From: an uncultured Acidobacteriia bacterium
GTDB taxonomy: Bacteria; Acidobacteriota; Terriglobia; Bryobacterales; Bryobacteraceae
Direction of reading: 5' to 3'
DNA: 44,303 nucleotides
NCBI GenBank assembly: GCA_903929755.1
Contig: CAIYVZ010000027.1
Coordinates: forward strand, 1 to 44,303
Shown: positions 23,900 to 32,981 of the stretch, piece by piece
Position numbering within the stretch: the first letter of the stretch is position 1
How the letters are laid out: each line of letters opens with the position of its first letter
Notes under the pieces: model-generated
What the model was told of the DNA's origin: nothing
Database searches by the model: none
What the model saw: only the letters and a program-made list of their open reading frames with translations
Position numbers and translations under genes: made by a program

Positions 23900-26062
23900 A
23901 TGAGAGTAACGTCAGTTCAGATCGTGATTGCCGCCGCAGTCCTGGCCGGTTGTAGCCAGCCCACGGCCACCACACCTCCGGCGAAGCTTCCGGCAGGCTA
24001 CCATGCCTTCCAGGCACCGCCCAGGTTTACGGAAACAGGCGGTACCCAGCCCGCTTCTCTGGAGCTGAAAACGGCGGCTCAACCCGGCTGTCAGCCGGAT
24101 GGCGAGGTATCCAGAAATGGAAATATCGTCACGGTTTCTCTGAAAGTGATGCTGGCGAAGTTTGGGATGAATAATCCCGCGAACCCAGGTGGCGCGGATG
24201 ATCAGGTAATCCTGCGCTCCTACGGTGGCTGTAAAGCCGGGCCGGTTATTGAAGTAAGACCCGGCAATACCCTGCGCGTGAATCTGAATAATACGCTCGC
24301 CGCCCAGCCGGATCCCAGCTGCAATATTGCGGGTCCCGGGTGCTTTAATACCGTGAATCTGCACACTCACGGCCTCCACGTATCCCCCGCCGGCAACAGC
24401 GACAATGTGCTGCTGAACATAGCTCCGCAGACAAAGTTTCCGTATGAATACAATATTCCGGAAGATCATCCGTCGGGAACATTCTGGTATCACGCGCATC
24501 GGCATGGATCCACAGCAGCGCAGGTGGCGAGCGGCGAATCCGGCGTATTGCTGATTCGTGGGAACCGCCCGTATACTCCTCCCACACCTGTCAACCCGCA
24601 CCCCATCGCTGACATCGATACGATTCTGCATGACGCCGCCGGTAAGCCCATGAAGGCGCAGTTGTTCCTGCTCCAGCAAATCCCTTACGCCTGTTTCGTT
24701 GACGATCCGAAAGCTCCCTGGCAGCAGATCTATACCACTGCGGGGCTCTATAACGCGAAGAGTCCGGGAACGAATCCGCCCGGTGGCATCTCGCCGGCGA
24801 ATGCTCCGTGGATCTGTCCGCCGAGCACTCCCGCGGCTCCGGTCACGGCGGGTGCGGTAGAGAACTTTGGCTTACAGCTGAACTCAGCCACCATTTGGGA
24901 TACCAATGGGAGATTTACCAGCGTGAACGGTGTGGTTCAGCCCACTGCCATAATTCCCGCCGGTGAGATCCAGCGTTGGCGCTTTATCCATGCCGGGATT
25001 CACGACACGATCAATCTCCAGATTGTACGGTCCGCCGTGCAGACGGGCGAGCAGCTAACGGGCAATCGTCAGCAGCAGCGGGCGGCGGTGAAGAACCTTT
25101 GTCCCACCACGCCGGGGCCTTCCGGCATTGTTGCTCCGGGACTGATCCCGCAGTTCGAGATAGCGGCCGATGGTCTGACCCGCACAAAGATCAGAACGTA
25201 CAGCGGGCCCGCGGTGAGCGGTTCCATCGGTTCCAACTATATGCAACCGGGCTACCGCAGCGACGTGCTGGTGGTGTTCCCTTCCGATGGCTACTACTGC
25301 CTGCTGAATCAGGCCGCACCGGCCAGTGAAAGAGCCAACAACGGCGGGGCAGGGCAAGGCCCCGGCGGTCAGGGGCCCTCACAGCCCCAGTTGCTCGCCT
25401 ACATTAAGGTGGAAGGTGGCCAACCCGTTACGGGTGATCTGGAAACTTACCTGAGGCAGGCACTATATGACGGAAATCCGACGCTTCCGGCGCCCGTTCG
25501 CGATGGCCTGAAGGCTGGCGATACCACGCCGTGGGCTCCGTTCACCGAATTGGCGCCGCCTACCCTCGGCCACGATCAGGTGGCCAGTTTCAAGATTGTC
25601 GCTGGCCCCAAGTTCCAAATCAACGACTTATCCTATGACCCCGGCAGGGTGGATTTCACCCGCCAGGTGAATACGACAGACGACTGGCTGCTGACTTCCA
25701 CTGGCGAGCCCCATATCTTCCACATCCACGTGAATCCGTTCGAGGTGGTGGACGTAATTGATCAATCGACCAATAAGTCCATCTTCGACGCCAACGGAAA
25801 GTGCATTCTGCCGCCAGACAAAGAAGGTCTGGTGAACCAATACTGCAGCATGTACCACACGTTCCGGGACACTGTTTTTGTGGAGAACGGCTTCCAGGTT
25901 CGTGTCCGCACCCATTACGACCGTTACATTGGCGAGTTCGTGATCCACTGCCATATCCTGGACCACGAGGACGGCGGCATGATGCTGAATATCAACATCG
26001 TGCCGGACGCCAGCGCGCCGAATGGCGGGATCGGAATGCCCGGCATGAAACACGGGCACTGA
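23900..26062 (+). CDS. lipoprotein multicopper oxidase (laccase-like)
   Basis: Couples one-electron oxidation of phenols or metal ions to reduction of O2 to water. All four copper motifs are intact: HTHGLH (155-160), WYHAHRHG (197-203), HIFHIH (605-610) and HCHILDHEDGGMM (683-695) with Cys684 as type-1 ligand and Met694 as the axial ligand. The lipobox LAGC ends the signal peptide at Cys18, so it is anchored in a membrane facing the periplasm or outside. The ATG at 23900 has GGGAG seven bases upstream. 720 residues is long for a laccase; a Gln/Gly-rich insert (about 475-500) and a His/Met-containing tail (MPGMKHGH) add to the length. Confidence 0.92.
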   Translation: MRVTSVQIVIAAAVLAGCSQPTATTPPAKLPAGYHAFQAPPRFTETGGTQPASLELKTAAQPGCQPDGEVSRNGNIVTVSLKVMLAKFGMNNPANPGGADDQVILRSYGGCKAGPVIEVRPGNTLRVNLNNTLAAQPDPSCNIAGPGCFNTVNLHTHGLHVSPAGNSDNVLLNIAPQTKFPYEYNIPEDHPSGTFWYHAHRHGSTAAQVASGESGVLLIRGNRPYTPPTPVNPHPIADIDTILHDAAGKPMKAQLFLLQQIPYACFVDDPKAPWQQIYTTAGLYNAKSPGTNPPGGISPANAPWICPPSTPAAPVTAGAVENFGLQLNSATIWDTNGRFTSVNGVVQPTAIIPAGEIQRWRFIHAGIHDTINLQIVRSAVQTGEQLTGNRQQQRAAVKNLCPTTPGPSGIVAPGLIPQFEIAADGLTRTKIRTYSGPAVSGSIGSNYMQPGYRSDVLVVFPSDGYYCLLNQAAPASERANNGGAGQGPGGQGPSQPQLLAYIKVEGGQPVTGDLETYLRQALYDGNPTLPAPVRDGLKAGDTTPWAPFTELAPPTLGHDQVASFKIVAGPKFQINDLSYDPGRVDFTRQVNTTDDWLLTSTGEPHIFHIHVNPFEVVDVIDQSTNKSIFDANGKCILPPDKEGLVNQYCSMYHTFRDTVFVENGFQVRVRTHYDRYIGEFVIHCHILDHEDGGMMLNINIVPDASAPNGGIGMPGMKHGH

Positions 26063-26071
26063 CGCGGTAGC

Positions 26072-27445
26072 TTAGTCGAAAAGCGTGCCGCGCCCGAGGA
26101 GATTCTTCGGGTCGAGGCGCGCTTTTACCGAGCGCATCAGCGCGATTTCATGTTCGCTGAACATGAGCGGAAGCAGGTCCTTCTTCCGCTTGCCTAAACC
26201 ATGTTCCGCTGAAACGGTGCCGCCCATCGCGACGGCCTGGCGGGCGAATTCCATCATCAGAGCCTTCGCACGAACCCACTCTTCCTGGTTGGCAGGCAGA
26301 ATGTTGGCGTGAAGATGCGCGTCGCCGATGTGGCCGAAGATCACGTACTGGCCGGGGAATTCGCGGTCGAGCGCTTCGCGATAGATCTTCAGCATGTCGC
26401 CGTTGCGCTTGATCGGCACCGCGAAATCCGAACCCATCTTGGTGAGGCCCTTGCGACGGATCAGGTCGTTCACCGCTTCCGGTACGGAGTGCCGAAACTT
26501 GCGGAACTTTTCGCGGTCGGCGGCGGAGGTGGCGAACCAGGAGGTATCAAGAGCCTTTGACTTCCCCAGCCTAATCAGCCAGGCGTCTTCCGCATCCTCG
26601 CCATCGTTCACTTCCTGTTCAATCAGGATGGCGGCACGGGCACTTTTCGGGATTTCAGAGTAACGGGGACGGAGCAGATCAAGTGAAGCCGCGTCCAGGT
26701 ACTCCAGCATGCGGAGACCACGAACATCATGCCATTCCTCCACGGCGGCCAGAGCCGCGTCATCAGTGGTATAAAAAACGACTCCCGTGAACAGCTCTTT
26801 CGGCATCCGCATCAGGACGACTTCCGCTTCCACTACCACGCCGAGCGTGCCTTCGGAGCCGATGAACAGATCGATGTAATCCATCCCCGGGCGCAGGAAG
26901 TAACCGGCGGTGTTCTTGGTGGTCTTTGGACCGGGGATTTCTGGCAATTCAATGGGCGGTTTTTCGCCACGGCGGAGGCGGATCTTTTCGCCTGAGGCCA
27001 GGATCACCTGGAGCGCGCGCACATGGCGACGGGTATCGCCATACATGAAACTGCGGGAGCCGCTGGCGTTGGTGGCAACAGTGCCGCCAAGCGAAGCTCC
27101 CCATTCAGTGGGGTCGGGAGCGTAGTATTGGCGCGACGGCGTGGCGGCTGTCAGGAGGTCGCGCAGCAGGACTCCCGCTCCGCACGTGGCAAAGCCGGAG
27201 CCGATATCCACCGTGGTCAGTCTTTCCAGGGAAAGTACCCAGCCGCCCTGGGGGACGCGGCCGCCAGTGACGCCGGTCCCGGCGCCGGATATAGTGACGG
27301 GCTGTAATTCCACGTTGGCCTGGCGCATGACGCCGCAGACTTCATAGGCATCAACAGGCGTGAAAACCTGCTCTGCAGTGCCGGTGTAGCCGGAGGCGTC
27401 AATCAAATACGATGAATCGGGCGGAAGAATAGGAGTTGGGGTCAT
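26072..27445 (-). CDS. FAD-linked oxidase, GlcD/D-lactate dehydrogenase type
   Basis: PCMH-type FAD domain (VTISGAGTGVTGGRVPQGG, FATCGAGVLLRDLL, ASLGGTVATNASGSRSF) followed by the FAD-oxidase C-terminal domain (HIGDAHLHANILP, GGTVSAEHGLGKRKKDLL). This is the glycolate oxidase GlcD/D-2-hydroxyacid dehydrogenase family, oxidising a D-2-hydroxy acid. 457 residues, normal. It lies ten bases after the DUF4159 gene and is the last of the six-gene leftward run. No GlcE or GlcF partner is in the window, so electron acceptor and substrate are open. Confidence 0.88.
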   Translation of the reverse strand: MTPTPILPPDSSYLIDASGYTGTAEQVFTPVDAYEVCGVMRQANVELQPVTISGAGTGVTGGRVPQGGWVLSLERLTTVDIGSGFATCGAGVLLRDLLTAATPSRQYYAPDPTEWGASLGGTVATNASGSRSFMYGDTRRHVRALQVILASGEKIRLRRGEKPPIELPEIPGPKTTKNTAGYFLRPGMDYIDLFIGSEGTLGVVVEAEVVLMRMPKELFTGVVFYTTDDAALAAVEEWHDVRGLRMLEYLDAASLDLLRPRYSEIPKSARAAILIEQEVNDGEDAEDAWLIRLGKSKALDTSWFATSAADREKFRKFRHSVPEAVNDLIRRKGLTKMGSDFAVPIKRNGDMLKIYREALDREFPGQYVIFGHIGDAHLHANILPANQEEWVRAKALMMEFARQAVAMGGTVSAEHGLGKRKKDLLPLMFSEHEIALMRSVKARLDPKNLLGRGTLFD

Positions 27446-27454
27446 TACAAGCGT

Positions 27455-28279
27455 TTAGTGGGTCATCGAATAGATGATGTAGTTGGTGGCGACTTTCATG
27501 CCGAGGGAGGAGTTGCGCTCCGGGTATTGCGGGACGTCTGCCCATTCCCAGGAGTCGCCGAGGTCCATGTTGTGACAGATGGCGACCATGATACGGCCGT
27601 GGTCGTCATAGATGCCGCGCCAGCGTGCCTGGAAACCGTCTTTCTCATAGGTGCGCCCGGAATAGAGAGACTGGGCGCCAGGCACCTGAAAGCGATCCTG
27701 CAGGTTATAGAGAACGTGGAAAATCTGGTCGTCATCGGGGATATCGATGATCTTGCGGTCGGGGAAAACTTTGTTCATCACCCGGATGAAGCCGGCCCAT
27801 TCCTGGGTGCCGTGGAAGTCATCACACATGAAGAACCCGCCGCGGAGCAGGTACTCGCGGAATTTGGTGATCTGGGTGGGAGTCAGGTCCCAGTAGCCGA
27901 GTTCGACGGCGTAAAGCCACGGGTAATTGAAGACATCGTCCACGTCGTCCAGGTCCACAACCTGTTCCACAGAGCGGACATGCAGGCGGGTAAGGCGGCG
28001 GACGGCCATGGCAAGGTGGCGGTCGGAACGGGGGTAATCGATGGTCCAGTTGGACGCGCCTTCTTTCCAGTTGGCGTTGCCGCGGAAGCCATAGGTTTGG
28101 GCGGCCGGGTACATGAGCCGGGCAAAAACCCATTCGGTCTTTTCCTGATAATCAGGAGGCAGCGGGAAGTCTTCGTACTCAATACCAGGGAACTGTTTGA
28201 ACGGTTTCTGCCAGGCGACGGCGCTGCCCAGGGCTACCAGGCAGAAGAGTGCGGCGAAGATGGCAGAGCGTCGGGACAT
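27455..28279 (-). CDS. exported DUF4159 domain protein
   Basis: 274 residues with a signal peptide (MSRRSAIFAALFCLVALGSAVAW). The remainder is DUF4159: FARLMYPAAQTYG, NWTIDYPRSDRHLAMAVRRLT, YPWLYAVELGYWDLTP, LREYL/RGGFFMCDDFHG and GIYDDHGRIMVAICHNMDLGD. The fold is thought to be ThuA/glutamine-amidotransferase-like; no function is established. Six bases separate it from the TlpA-like gene upstream. Confidence 0.88.
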   Translation of the reverse strand: MSRRSAIFAALFCLVALGSAVAWQKPFKQFPGIEYEDFPLPPDYQEKTEWVFARLMYPAAQTYGFRGNANWKEGASNWTIDYPRSDRHLAMAVRRLTRLHVRSVEQVVDLDDVDDVFNYPWLYAVELGYWDLTPTQITKFREYLLRGGFFMCDDFHGTQEWAGFIRVMNKVFPDRKIIDIPDDDQIFHVLYNLQDRFQVPGAQSLYSGRTYEKDGFQARWRGIYDDHGRIMVAICHNMDLGDSWEWADVPQYPERNSSLGMKVATNYIIYSMTH

Positions 28280-28284
28280 GGGGC

Positions 28285-29541
28285 TTAGTGGGCGCTGGCT
28301 TCCTTAATGCGGTCGGCCAGCATTTCTTCAAAGCGCTCGGGGATGAAGCCCGTCATGCGCGAGGAAACGGTGCCGTTGGGGGCCAGAATCAGCACAGTGG
28401 GAATGGACGTGATGTTGAGAAGTCGCCCCAGGCCCGCCTCATAGTAACTGGGGCCATTCCACTTCATTTCTTTCAGGAAGAGGGGGACCACGGCGCGGTC
28501 TTCATCGGAATCGACCGACAGAAAGACGACGTTTGGATCGGTCTCGAACTTTTTCTTCACGTTCTCAATCATGGGGTGCTGAATTCGGCAGGGTGCGCAC
28601 CATGTGGCCCAAAAGTCCATGATGACAGTCTTCCCTTTTAGAGATGCAATGCGGAGAGTTTCGGTGCCTTCGGTGCGGGGAAGAGTGAATTCGGAAAGGT
28701 CAGTTGCTGCGGAGTTCGGGTCTTTCTTGCTCAGTTCAGCGGCGCGGTGGGCTTTCAAGGCAACATTGCGGTCAAAGGCGGCCAGAATGATGTCACCCAG
28801 GCCGGCTTCGGACTTGCTGAGCTTCTTTTGGAGTTCGCCCAGGTGTGTACGGTCAGCCACGCGTTCGGCCTGCGTGGTGCGCGAGTCATCGATAGTAAAG
28901 GCGTCGGCAAAGCATTGCAGGGCTTCGGCGTCTTTGTTCTGGCGCTGCAGCCAGCGCGCTCGTTCTCGCGCGGCCTCCGAGCCGGGATAAGTATCCCACG
29001 CTTTTTGGGCCAGCGCGCTCGCTTCATCGGGCTTCCCCAGATTGCCGGTGGCGCGCGCTTCCAGAACCAAGGTGCGAGCCAACCCCTTGTTTACTTCCTC
29101 CGCCCACTGGCCTTCGCTCATGTGGCCCTGACCGGCTTTGCCTCGCAGAGCTTCCACTTCATGCTGGTAGCGTTTCACCAACGCCAGCGCCTTGGTGGCA
29201 GGTTCGGGCTTATCGGAATCCAGCAAGAGGCGGACCACGCGGTCAATCAGTGGCAGGTCGGACGCTGTCGGTTCGGCCTCCAGAACCTTTTCACCGTAAA
29301 GCACGGTACGAGGGTTGTCGTTGAGTTCAACCGCAGCTTTCGCGATGGCTTTTTCGATGGGAAGACGCTGCTTCGATTCCGGATATTTGGAAAGATGCCG
29401 CTCCAGGGCCTTCACGAAATCGACCTGGCTACCGGCGGTTTCATTCACCGCGCGGTTTAGCTCAGCCTGTTCGATCTCGGCCTGGGGTGTTTGCTGCGCG
29501 CCAAGGGCGACCGCCAGCAGCAGGAGCATGACGAGTTTCAT
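28285..29541 (-). CDS. TlpA-like thioredoxin with helical N-terminal domain
   Basis: Signal peptide ([16 protein letters not shown]), then about 270 residues of charged TPR-like helices, then a thioredoxin domain: VIMDFWATWCAPCRIQHPM with the redox pair Cys315-x2-Cys318 and cis-Pro region SIPTVLIL (Pro381). Proteins of this kind reduce or isomerise disulfides in the periplasm, often for cytochrome c maturation. 418 residues. ATGA overlap with the upstream exported protein gene. Partner proteins are unknown. Confidence 0.88.
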   Translation of the reverse strand: MKLVMLLLLAVALGAQQTPQAEIEQAELNRAVNETAGSQVDFVKALERHLSKYPESKQRLPIEKAIAKAAVELNDNPRTVLYGEKVLEAEPTASDLPLIDRVVRLLLDSDKPEPATKALALVKRYQHEVEALRGKAGQGHMSEGQWAEEVNKGLARTLVLEARATGNLGKPDEASALAQKAWDTYPGSEAARERARWLQRQNKDAEALQCFADAFTIDDSRTTQAERVADRTHLGELQKKLSKSEAGLGDIILAAFDRNVALKAHRAAELSKKDPNSAATDLSEFTLPRTEGTETLRIASLKGKTVIMDFWATWCAPCRIQHPMIENVKKKFETDPNVVFLSVDSDEDRAVVPLFLKEMKWNGPSYYEAGLGRLLNITSIPTVLILAPNGTVSSRMTGFIPERFEEMLADRIKEASAH

Positions 29542-30161
29542 TTCGAGGTCCTGATACTTTGAGCCAGGTCGGCTGCACGGGTTCTGGCCATATGCATGAA
29601 TGATTCGCCCTTTGTGATGCGGTCGAGGAACGGCAGGAACTGCTCTTCGGCCACCAGACGCTTTTGGTTGCGCACGGTTTCGATTCTGAGGATGGAATCG
29701 TTGACGCCGAGCTTGTCGAAACGGACGGCGCGTTCCAGATCAATATAGGCGCGTTCGGTTTCGGAGATGCGTTCGAACCAGTCGAGGAGAGCCTTGGCTT
29801 CCAGATCCTCGGAGTAGTTGAATTTTGCTTCCTTCGGTTCGCCGTCGCCTTCGTAGCGGAAGACTTTGGCTCCCATGAAGGCGACTTTGATGCCAGACTC
29901 CAGGGGCTTCGAGAAATGATTGAGGCGGTCAGCCAGGTCGAACATTACCGTTGTGTCGGCCTCAGTCAGCTTAAAGGTGAGGGGGTTCTCGTCCTTCGCA
30001 TCCTCTTTGTAGACGGCGTCGCCGGTGCGTTCGAGCGAGATCTGGACGAAGGCGGGAACAGAGCCGGGGAACGTCTTGGTGAAGACAAGGCGGGGGGCGT
30101 CTGCCCAGAGAGCGGTGGCGCTCAGGAAGGGAATCACCAGGAATGGAATCCAGTACTTCAT
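29538..30161 (-). CDS. exported protein of unknown function
   Basis: ATG at 30161 overlaps the ruvC stop (ATGA) and gives a signal peptide [20 protein letters not shown]. The mature part (about 187 residues) is mixed alpha/beta and acidic, with FQISLERTG-like and [15 protein letters not shown], and a helical end. No family recognised. Overlap on both sides with ruvC and the thioredoxin gene says it is translated in the operon; with its neighbour it may act in the periplasm. Confidence 0.75.
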   Translation of the reverse strand: MKYWIPFLVIPFLSATALWADAPRLVFTKTFPGSVPAFVQISLERTGDAVYKEDAKDENPLTFKLTEADTTVMFDLADRLNHFSKPLESGIKVAFMGAKVFRYEGDGEPKEAKFNYSEDLEAKALLDWFERISETERAYIDLERAVRFDKLGVNDSILRIETVRNQKRLVAEEQFLPFLDRITKGESFMHMARTRAADLAQSIRTSK

Positions 30162-30652
30162 ACGGCTTCGCGGAGTGCCTTCATTGTCTGATTCGTGGCG
30201 TGGCAAATTGCAATGGCCAGTGCATCGCTGGCATCTTCCGATTTTAGCGGTTCCGGAAGGCGCAAAATCGAAGCCACCATCTGCTGGACCTGCGACTTCT
30301 CAGCGCGGCCATACCCGACCACGGCCATTTTGACTTCGAGCGGGGAGTATTCCGAGAATTCGACGTTTGCTTCAGCGATAACAAGAAGGGCAGCCCCACG
30401 TACGTGGGCCAGTTTTAGAGCGGAACGGGCATTAACGGCGATGAAGACTTCTTCGACCGACGCGAAATCCGGACGATATTCTGTCAGGATTCCGCGTAGT
30501 TCGGTCGCGATATTAAGGATGCGCTTTTCGAGAGGATCCCGCGTAGACGACTTAATACAGCCAGCCACCACGAGTTTGTGCAGACGGCCATCGCTGTCGA
30601 TGACCCCATAGCCGGTGCGTTCGGTACCGCAATCGATTCCAAGCACCCGCAT
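30158..30652 (-). CDS. ruvC: crossover junction endodeoxyribonuclease RuvC
   Basis: Cuts Holliday junctions in recombination repair. ATG at 30652 has a near-perfect GGAGGTGAT site; the frame's earlier start at 30661 lies within it. Catalytic acids are present: Asp7 ([12 protein letters not shown]), Glu67/68 (SVEEVFIA), and Asp140/Asp143 ([14 protein letters not shown]). 164 residues, normal. Located directly after yebC, the usual bacterial order; ruvA and ruvB are not in the window. Confidence 0.95.
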   Translation of the reverse strand: MRVLGIDCGTERTGYGVIDSDGRLHKLVVAGCIKSSTRDPLEKRILNIATELRGILTEYRPDFASVEEVFIAVNARSALKLAHVRGAALLVIAEANVEFSEYSPLEVKMAVVGYGRAEKSQVQQMVASILRLPEPLKSEDASDALAIAICHATNQTMKALREAV

Positions 30653-30672
30653 ACGGATCACCTCCGGAGGTT

Positions 30673-31419
30673 TCAGGAGAGCTTTTCGAGTTCTTCTTCA
30701 GAGATGTCGAAGTTCGAGTAGACGTTCTGGACGTCGTCATGATCTTCGAGAGCATCCGTGAGGCGCATCATGCCGGCAGCACTCTTGCCTTCCAGTTGCA
30801 TGAGGTTTTTCGGCACCATGGCGACCGCTTCGGCAGACTCGGTAGCAAGACCGGCTTTCTGGAGGGCCTCAACTACGGCGTCGTGGGCGGTCGGATCGGA
30901 CAGAACTTCCCAGTTGTCCCCGGCGTCCTTCAGGTCGTCCGCACCGGCTTCCAGCACGATCGCCATCAGGGCGTCTTCCTCGGCATTTTCCTTGCTGACG
31001 ATGATCTGGCTCTTGCGCTCGAACATCCAGGCAACGCTACCCTGTTCGCCGAGGTTCCCGCCCTGCTTGCCAAACATGTGGCGGATTTCCGCTACGGTGC
31101 GGTTCCGGTTATCGGTGGCGACCATGACGAGAACGGCTGCGCCGCCCGGGCCGTAGCCTTCGAACATGATTTCGTCGATCTGGCCACCTTCCAGTTCGCC
31201 AGTACCGCGCATGATCGCCTTCTTGATATTGTCCGAAGGCATGGAAACGTTCTTGGCGGCAAGAATGGCCGTGCGGAGCCGGGGGTTCCCGTCAGGATCG
31301 CCCCCGGAGCGGGCGGCAATCTGAATTTCTTTGATTAGACGGGTGAAGATCTTACCGCGCTTTGCGTCGGTAGCAGCTTTTTTGTGCTTGATCGTTGCCC
31401 ATTTTGAGTGGCCTGACAT
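30673..31419 (-). CDS. YebC/PmpR family protein (TACO1-like)
   Basis: Starts [28 protein letters not shown], the diagnostic N-terminus. Also contains [44 protein letters not shown] and the Asp-rich C-terminus. Members were described as DNA-binding regulators; some relatives (mitochondrial TACO1 and a bacterial branch) aid translation through polyproline stretches. 248 residues. The ATG at 31419 is preferred over the open frame to 31524. First gene of the leftward six-gene run. Confidence 0.94.
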   Translation of the reverse strand: MSGHSKWATIKHKKAATDAKRGKIFTRLIKEIQIAARSGGDPDGNPRLRTAILAAKNVSMPSDNIKKAIMRGTGELEGGQIDEIMFEGYGPGGAAVLVMVATDNRNRTVAEIRHMFGKQGGNLGEQGSVAWMFERKSQIIVSKENAEEDALMAIVLEAGADDLKDAGDNWEVLSDPTAHDAVVEALQKAGLATESAEAVAMVPKNLMQLEGKSAAGMMRLTDALEDHDDVQNVYSNFDISEEELEKLS

Positions 31420-31500
31420 GTTGAGAAGTGGCTCCCGAGAGTGGAGAAGAGGCCCGATTATGCCGTAGCATGCCCGTTCTCCCGATTTTCTAGGATAGCA

Positions 31501-31521
31501 AACGTGAGTTAACTGCACGTT
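31501..31521. promoter_or_regulatory. 21-bp inverted repeat upstream of yebC operon
   Basis: AACGTG and CACGTT arms flank a central AGTTAACT palindrome about 80 bases before yebC. On the minus strand a possible -10 (TATCCT, about 31494-31499) follows at once. Could be an operator; no regulator identified. Confidence 0.3.
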
Positions 31522-31659
31522 CACATTGCCCCCGTGATAGGCTCAGACGTCCCGTGGCGCGATACGCGGGGCCGCTGATAACCTCTGAAGCCGCAAATTG
31601 CGGGGGCCTGCGCCTTGTCGCGGTTGGTTACTACCCTGAAATTAAAGGATTTAGATCGA

Positions 31660-32667
31660 GTGAGCACTCCAGTAATTACGTATAGCGATATTTTGGCTCC
31701 AAACTACGGTGTCTCGGGGATTCGTCAGGACGCCGGCGACGGCCATCCGGTCGTCATCACGGGCGGGTATCAGCCCGGTCCCGGCACGAAGCTTCAGGGG
31801 ATGCTCTACCGCGGTGTCCTGTCGCCGACTGACAGCACGGGCTACATCCGGCTGGTTCCGCAGTTCCCTGGCCAGACCGTGACGACTTCGAATTTCTACG
31901 GGCCGAATACCTCGCTGTTTAACCCCGAGATGGGGGCTGGCAATATCCGGGTTGTGGGGAGCTATAAGTACAGGGGAGGGCCGAAAGGGGACCAGGGCCT
32001 GATGTATCAGGGTGCGCTGGACGGAGCCGGGACCTGGACGCAAATTGTTGTGCCGGATGCCGTTGCCGGCGGACCGGTGGCCAACACGCTCTGCCACAGC
32101 ACCATGGGTGACCTGGTGGTGGGCAACTACGATCTGGCGGGTCAGCCTGCCTCGGGCAATGGCTTTATCTACAATGTGCAGACCCGGACGTATACTCTGC
32201 TGGAGGTGGGCAACCTTGCGACTGCCTACGGTATCTGGCAGAACGGAGGCAGCGGCAGCACTGCTTACACCGTTACCGGCGGCTACGTGGCAGAAGGTGA
32301 TGTGAATACCGGGTTCCTGCTGAACTATGACTCGGCAACTGGCGTTGTTTCCGATGTGACCAGCCTGAGCTTTAACGGTGAACCCGGGATTGTGACTCAT
32401 TTTGAGGGTATTACGGGTGTTCCCGGCGGTTTTTCGGTGGTTGGCATGTATCTGGCAGGCCGGGGCAGCTCTGAGCATTTCGGCGTCTTCATCGCAAGGG
32501 TGCCGCGGAGCAAGGACGGATCTTTTGGGCCTGCAACGTGGCTGGAGATTCACAATCCGGACAGCGGCAGGATGATTACGGGAAATTCGATTCTGGAGAA
32601 CAGCCTGATTGGGTTATACCCGGTGAAGGGTGGCCTGCAGAGCTACGTCGCCACCTTATCCATTTAG
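31660..32667 (+). CDS. repeat protein, probable beta-propeller, unknown function
   Basis: GTG at 31660 follows AAAGGA; the frame is open to 31615. No signal peptide. About 335 residues built of six imperfect repeats of the form (V/I)(V/T)G-x-Y-...-G-x-(L/M/F)(L/Y)-x-Y, for example ITGGYQPGP..GMLYRG, VVGSYKYRG..GLMYQG, VVGNYDLAG..GFIYNV, VTGGYVAEG..GFLLNY, VVGMYLAG..FGVFIAR. This resembles HAF-type or other beta-propeller repeats. No enzymatic motif. Stands alone between the yebC control region and a hairpin. Confidence 0.65.
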   Translation: MSTPVITYSDILAPNYGVSGIRQDAGDGHPVVITGGYQPGPGTKLQGMLYRGVLSPTDSTGYIRLVPQFPGQTVTTSNFYGPNTSLFNPEMGAGNIRVVGSYKYRGGPKGDQGLMYQGALDGAGTWTQIVVPDAVAGGPVANTLCHSTMGDLVVGNYDLAGQPASGNGFIYNVQTRTYTLLEVGNLATAYGIWQNGGSGSTAYTVTGGYVAEGDVNTGFLLNYDSATGVVSDVTSLSFNGEPGIVTHFEGITGVPGGFSVVGMYLAGRGSSEHFGVFIARVPRSKDGSFGPATWLEIHNPDSGRMITGNSILENSLIGLYPVKGGLQSYVATLSI

Positions 32668-32981
32668 GTTGGGCAGCAGGACAGGTAGGGCAGAAAGGAA
32701 AAGGCCGGCAAGACTTGCTGTCTTACCGGCCTCTTCAGAATGGGGGGGCAGCGCGATTCGAGGGAGAACCGCGCTGTTTCGCGTGTGACCGTTTTGCGGG
32801 ATAAGGGGTGTTAGGCCGCTGGCCACATGCGCGATTCGGTTATTAGTAAGTACGTTCGAAAGCGCAGTTTGTTTCGTAAAAATCCGTGATCGGGTTCGCC
32901 ACCATGTTCGCCACAGCGCCCACAGAGCCCACCGAGCGGGTGCGCGACGGGATTTCCGCCGAACCTGATACATTACTAACG
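32668..32981. other. intergenic region with minus-strand hairpin and possible small ORF
   Basis: 314 bases between the repeat protein and the lactonase gene. It holds the terminator-like hairpin at 32701-32735, a second inverted repeat CAGCGCG...CGCGCTG near 32749-32776, and a 20-codon minus-strand frame from ATG 32905 to TAA 32843 (MVANPITDFYETNCAFERTY) whose frame is open further upstream. No plus-strand coding feature is convincing. Confidence 0.4.
32701..32735 (-). terminator. terminator-like hairpin, oriented leftward
   Basis: A 12-base-pair stem with one mismatch (AGGCCGG-C-AAGA / TCTT-A-CCGGCCT) and a 7-base loop. Read on the minus strand the stem is followed by TTTTCCTTTCTG; on the plus strand no T-run follows. 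It may serve both directions but is better formed for a leftward transcript. Confidence 0.55.

Noticed and set aside
32886-32981. N-terminal extension of the lactonase protein
   Set aside because: The extra 32 residues precede a clear signal peptide starting at 32982.
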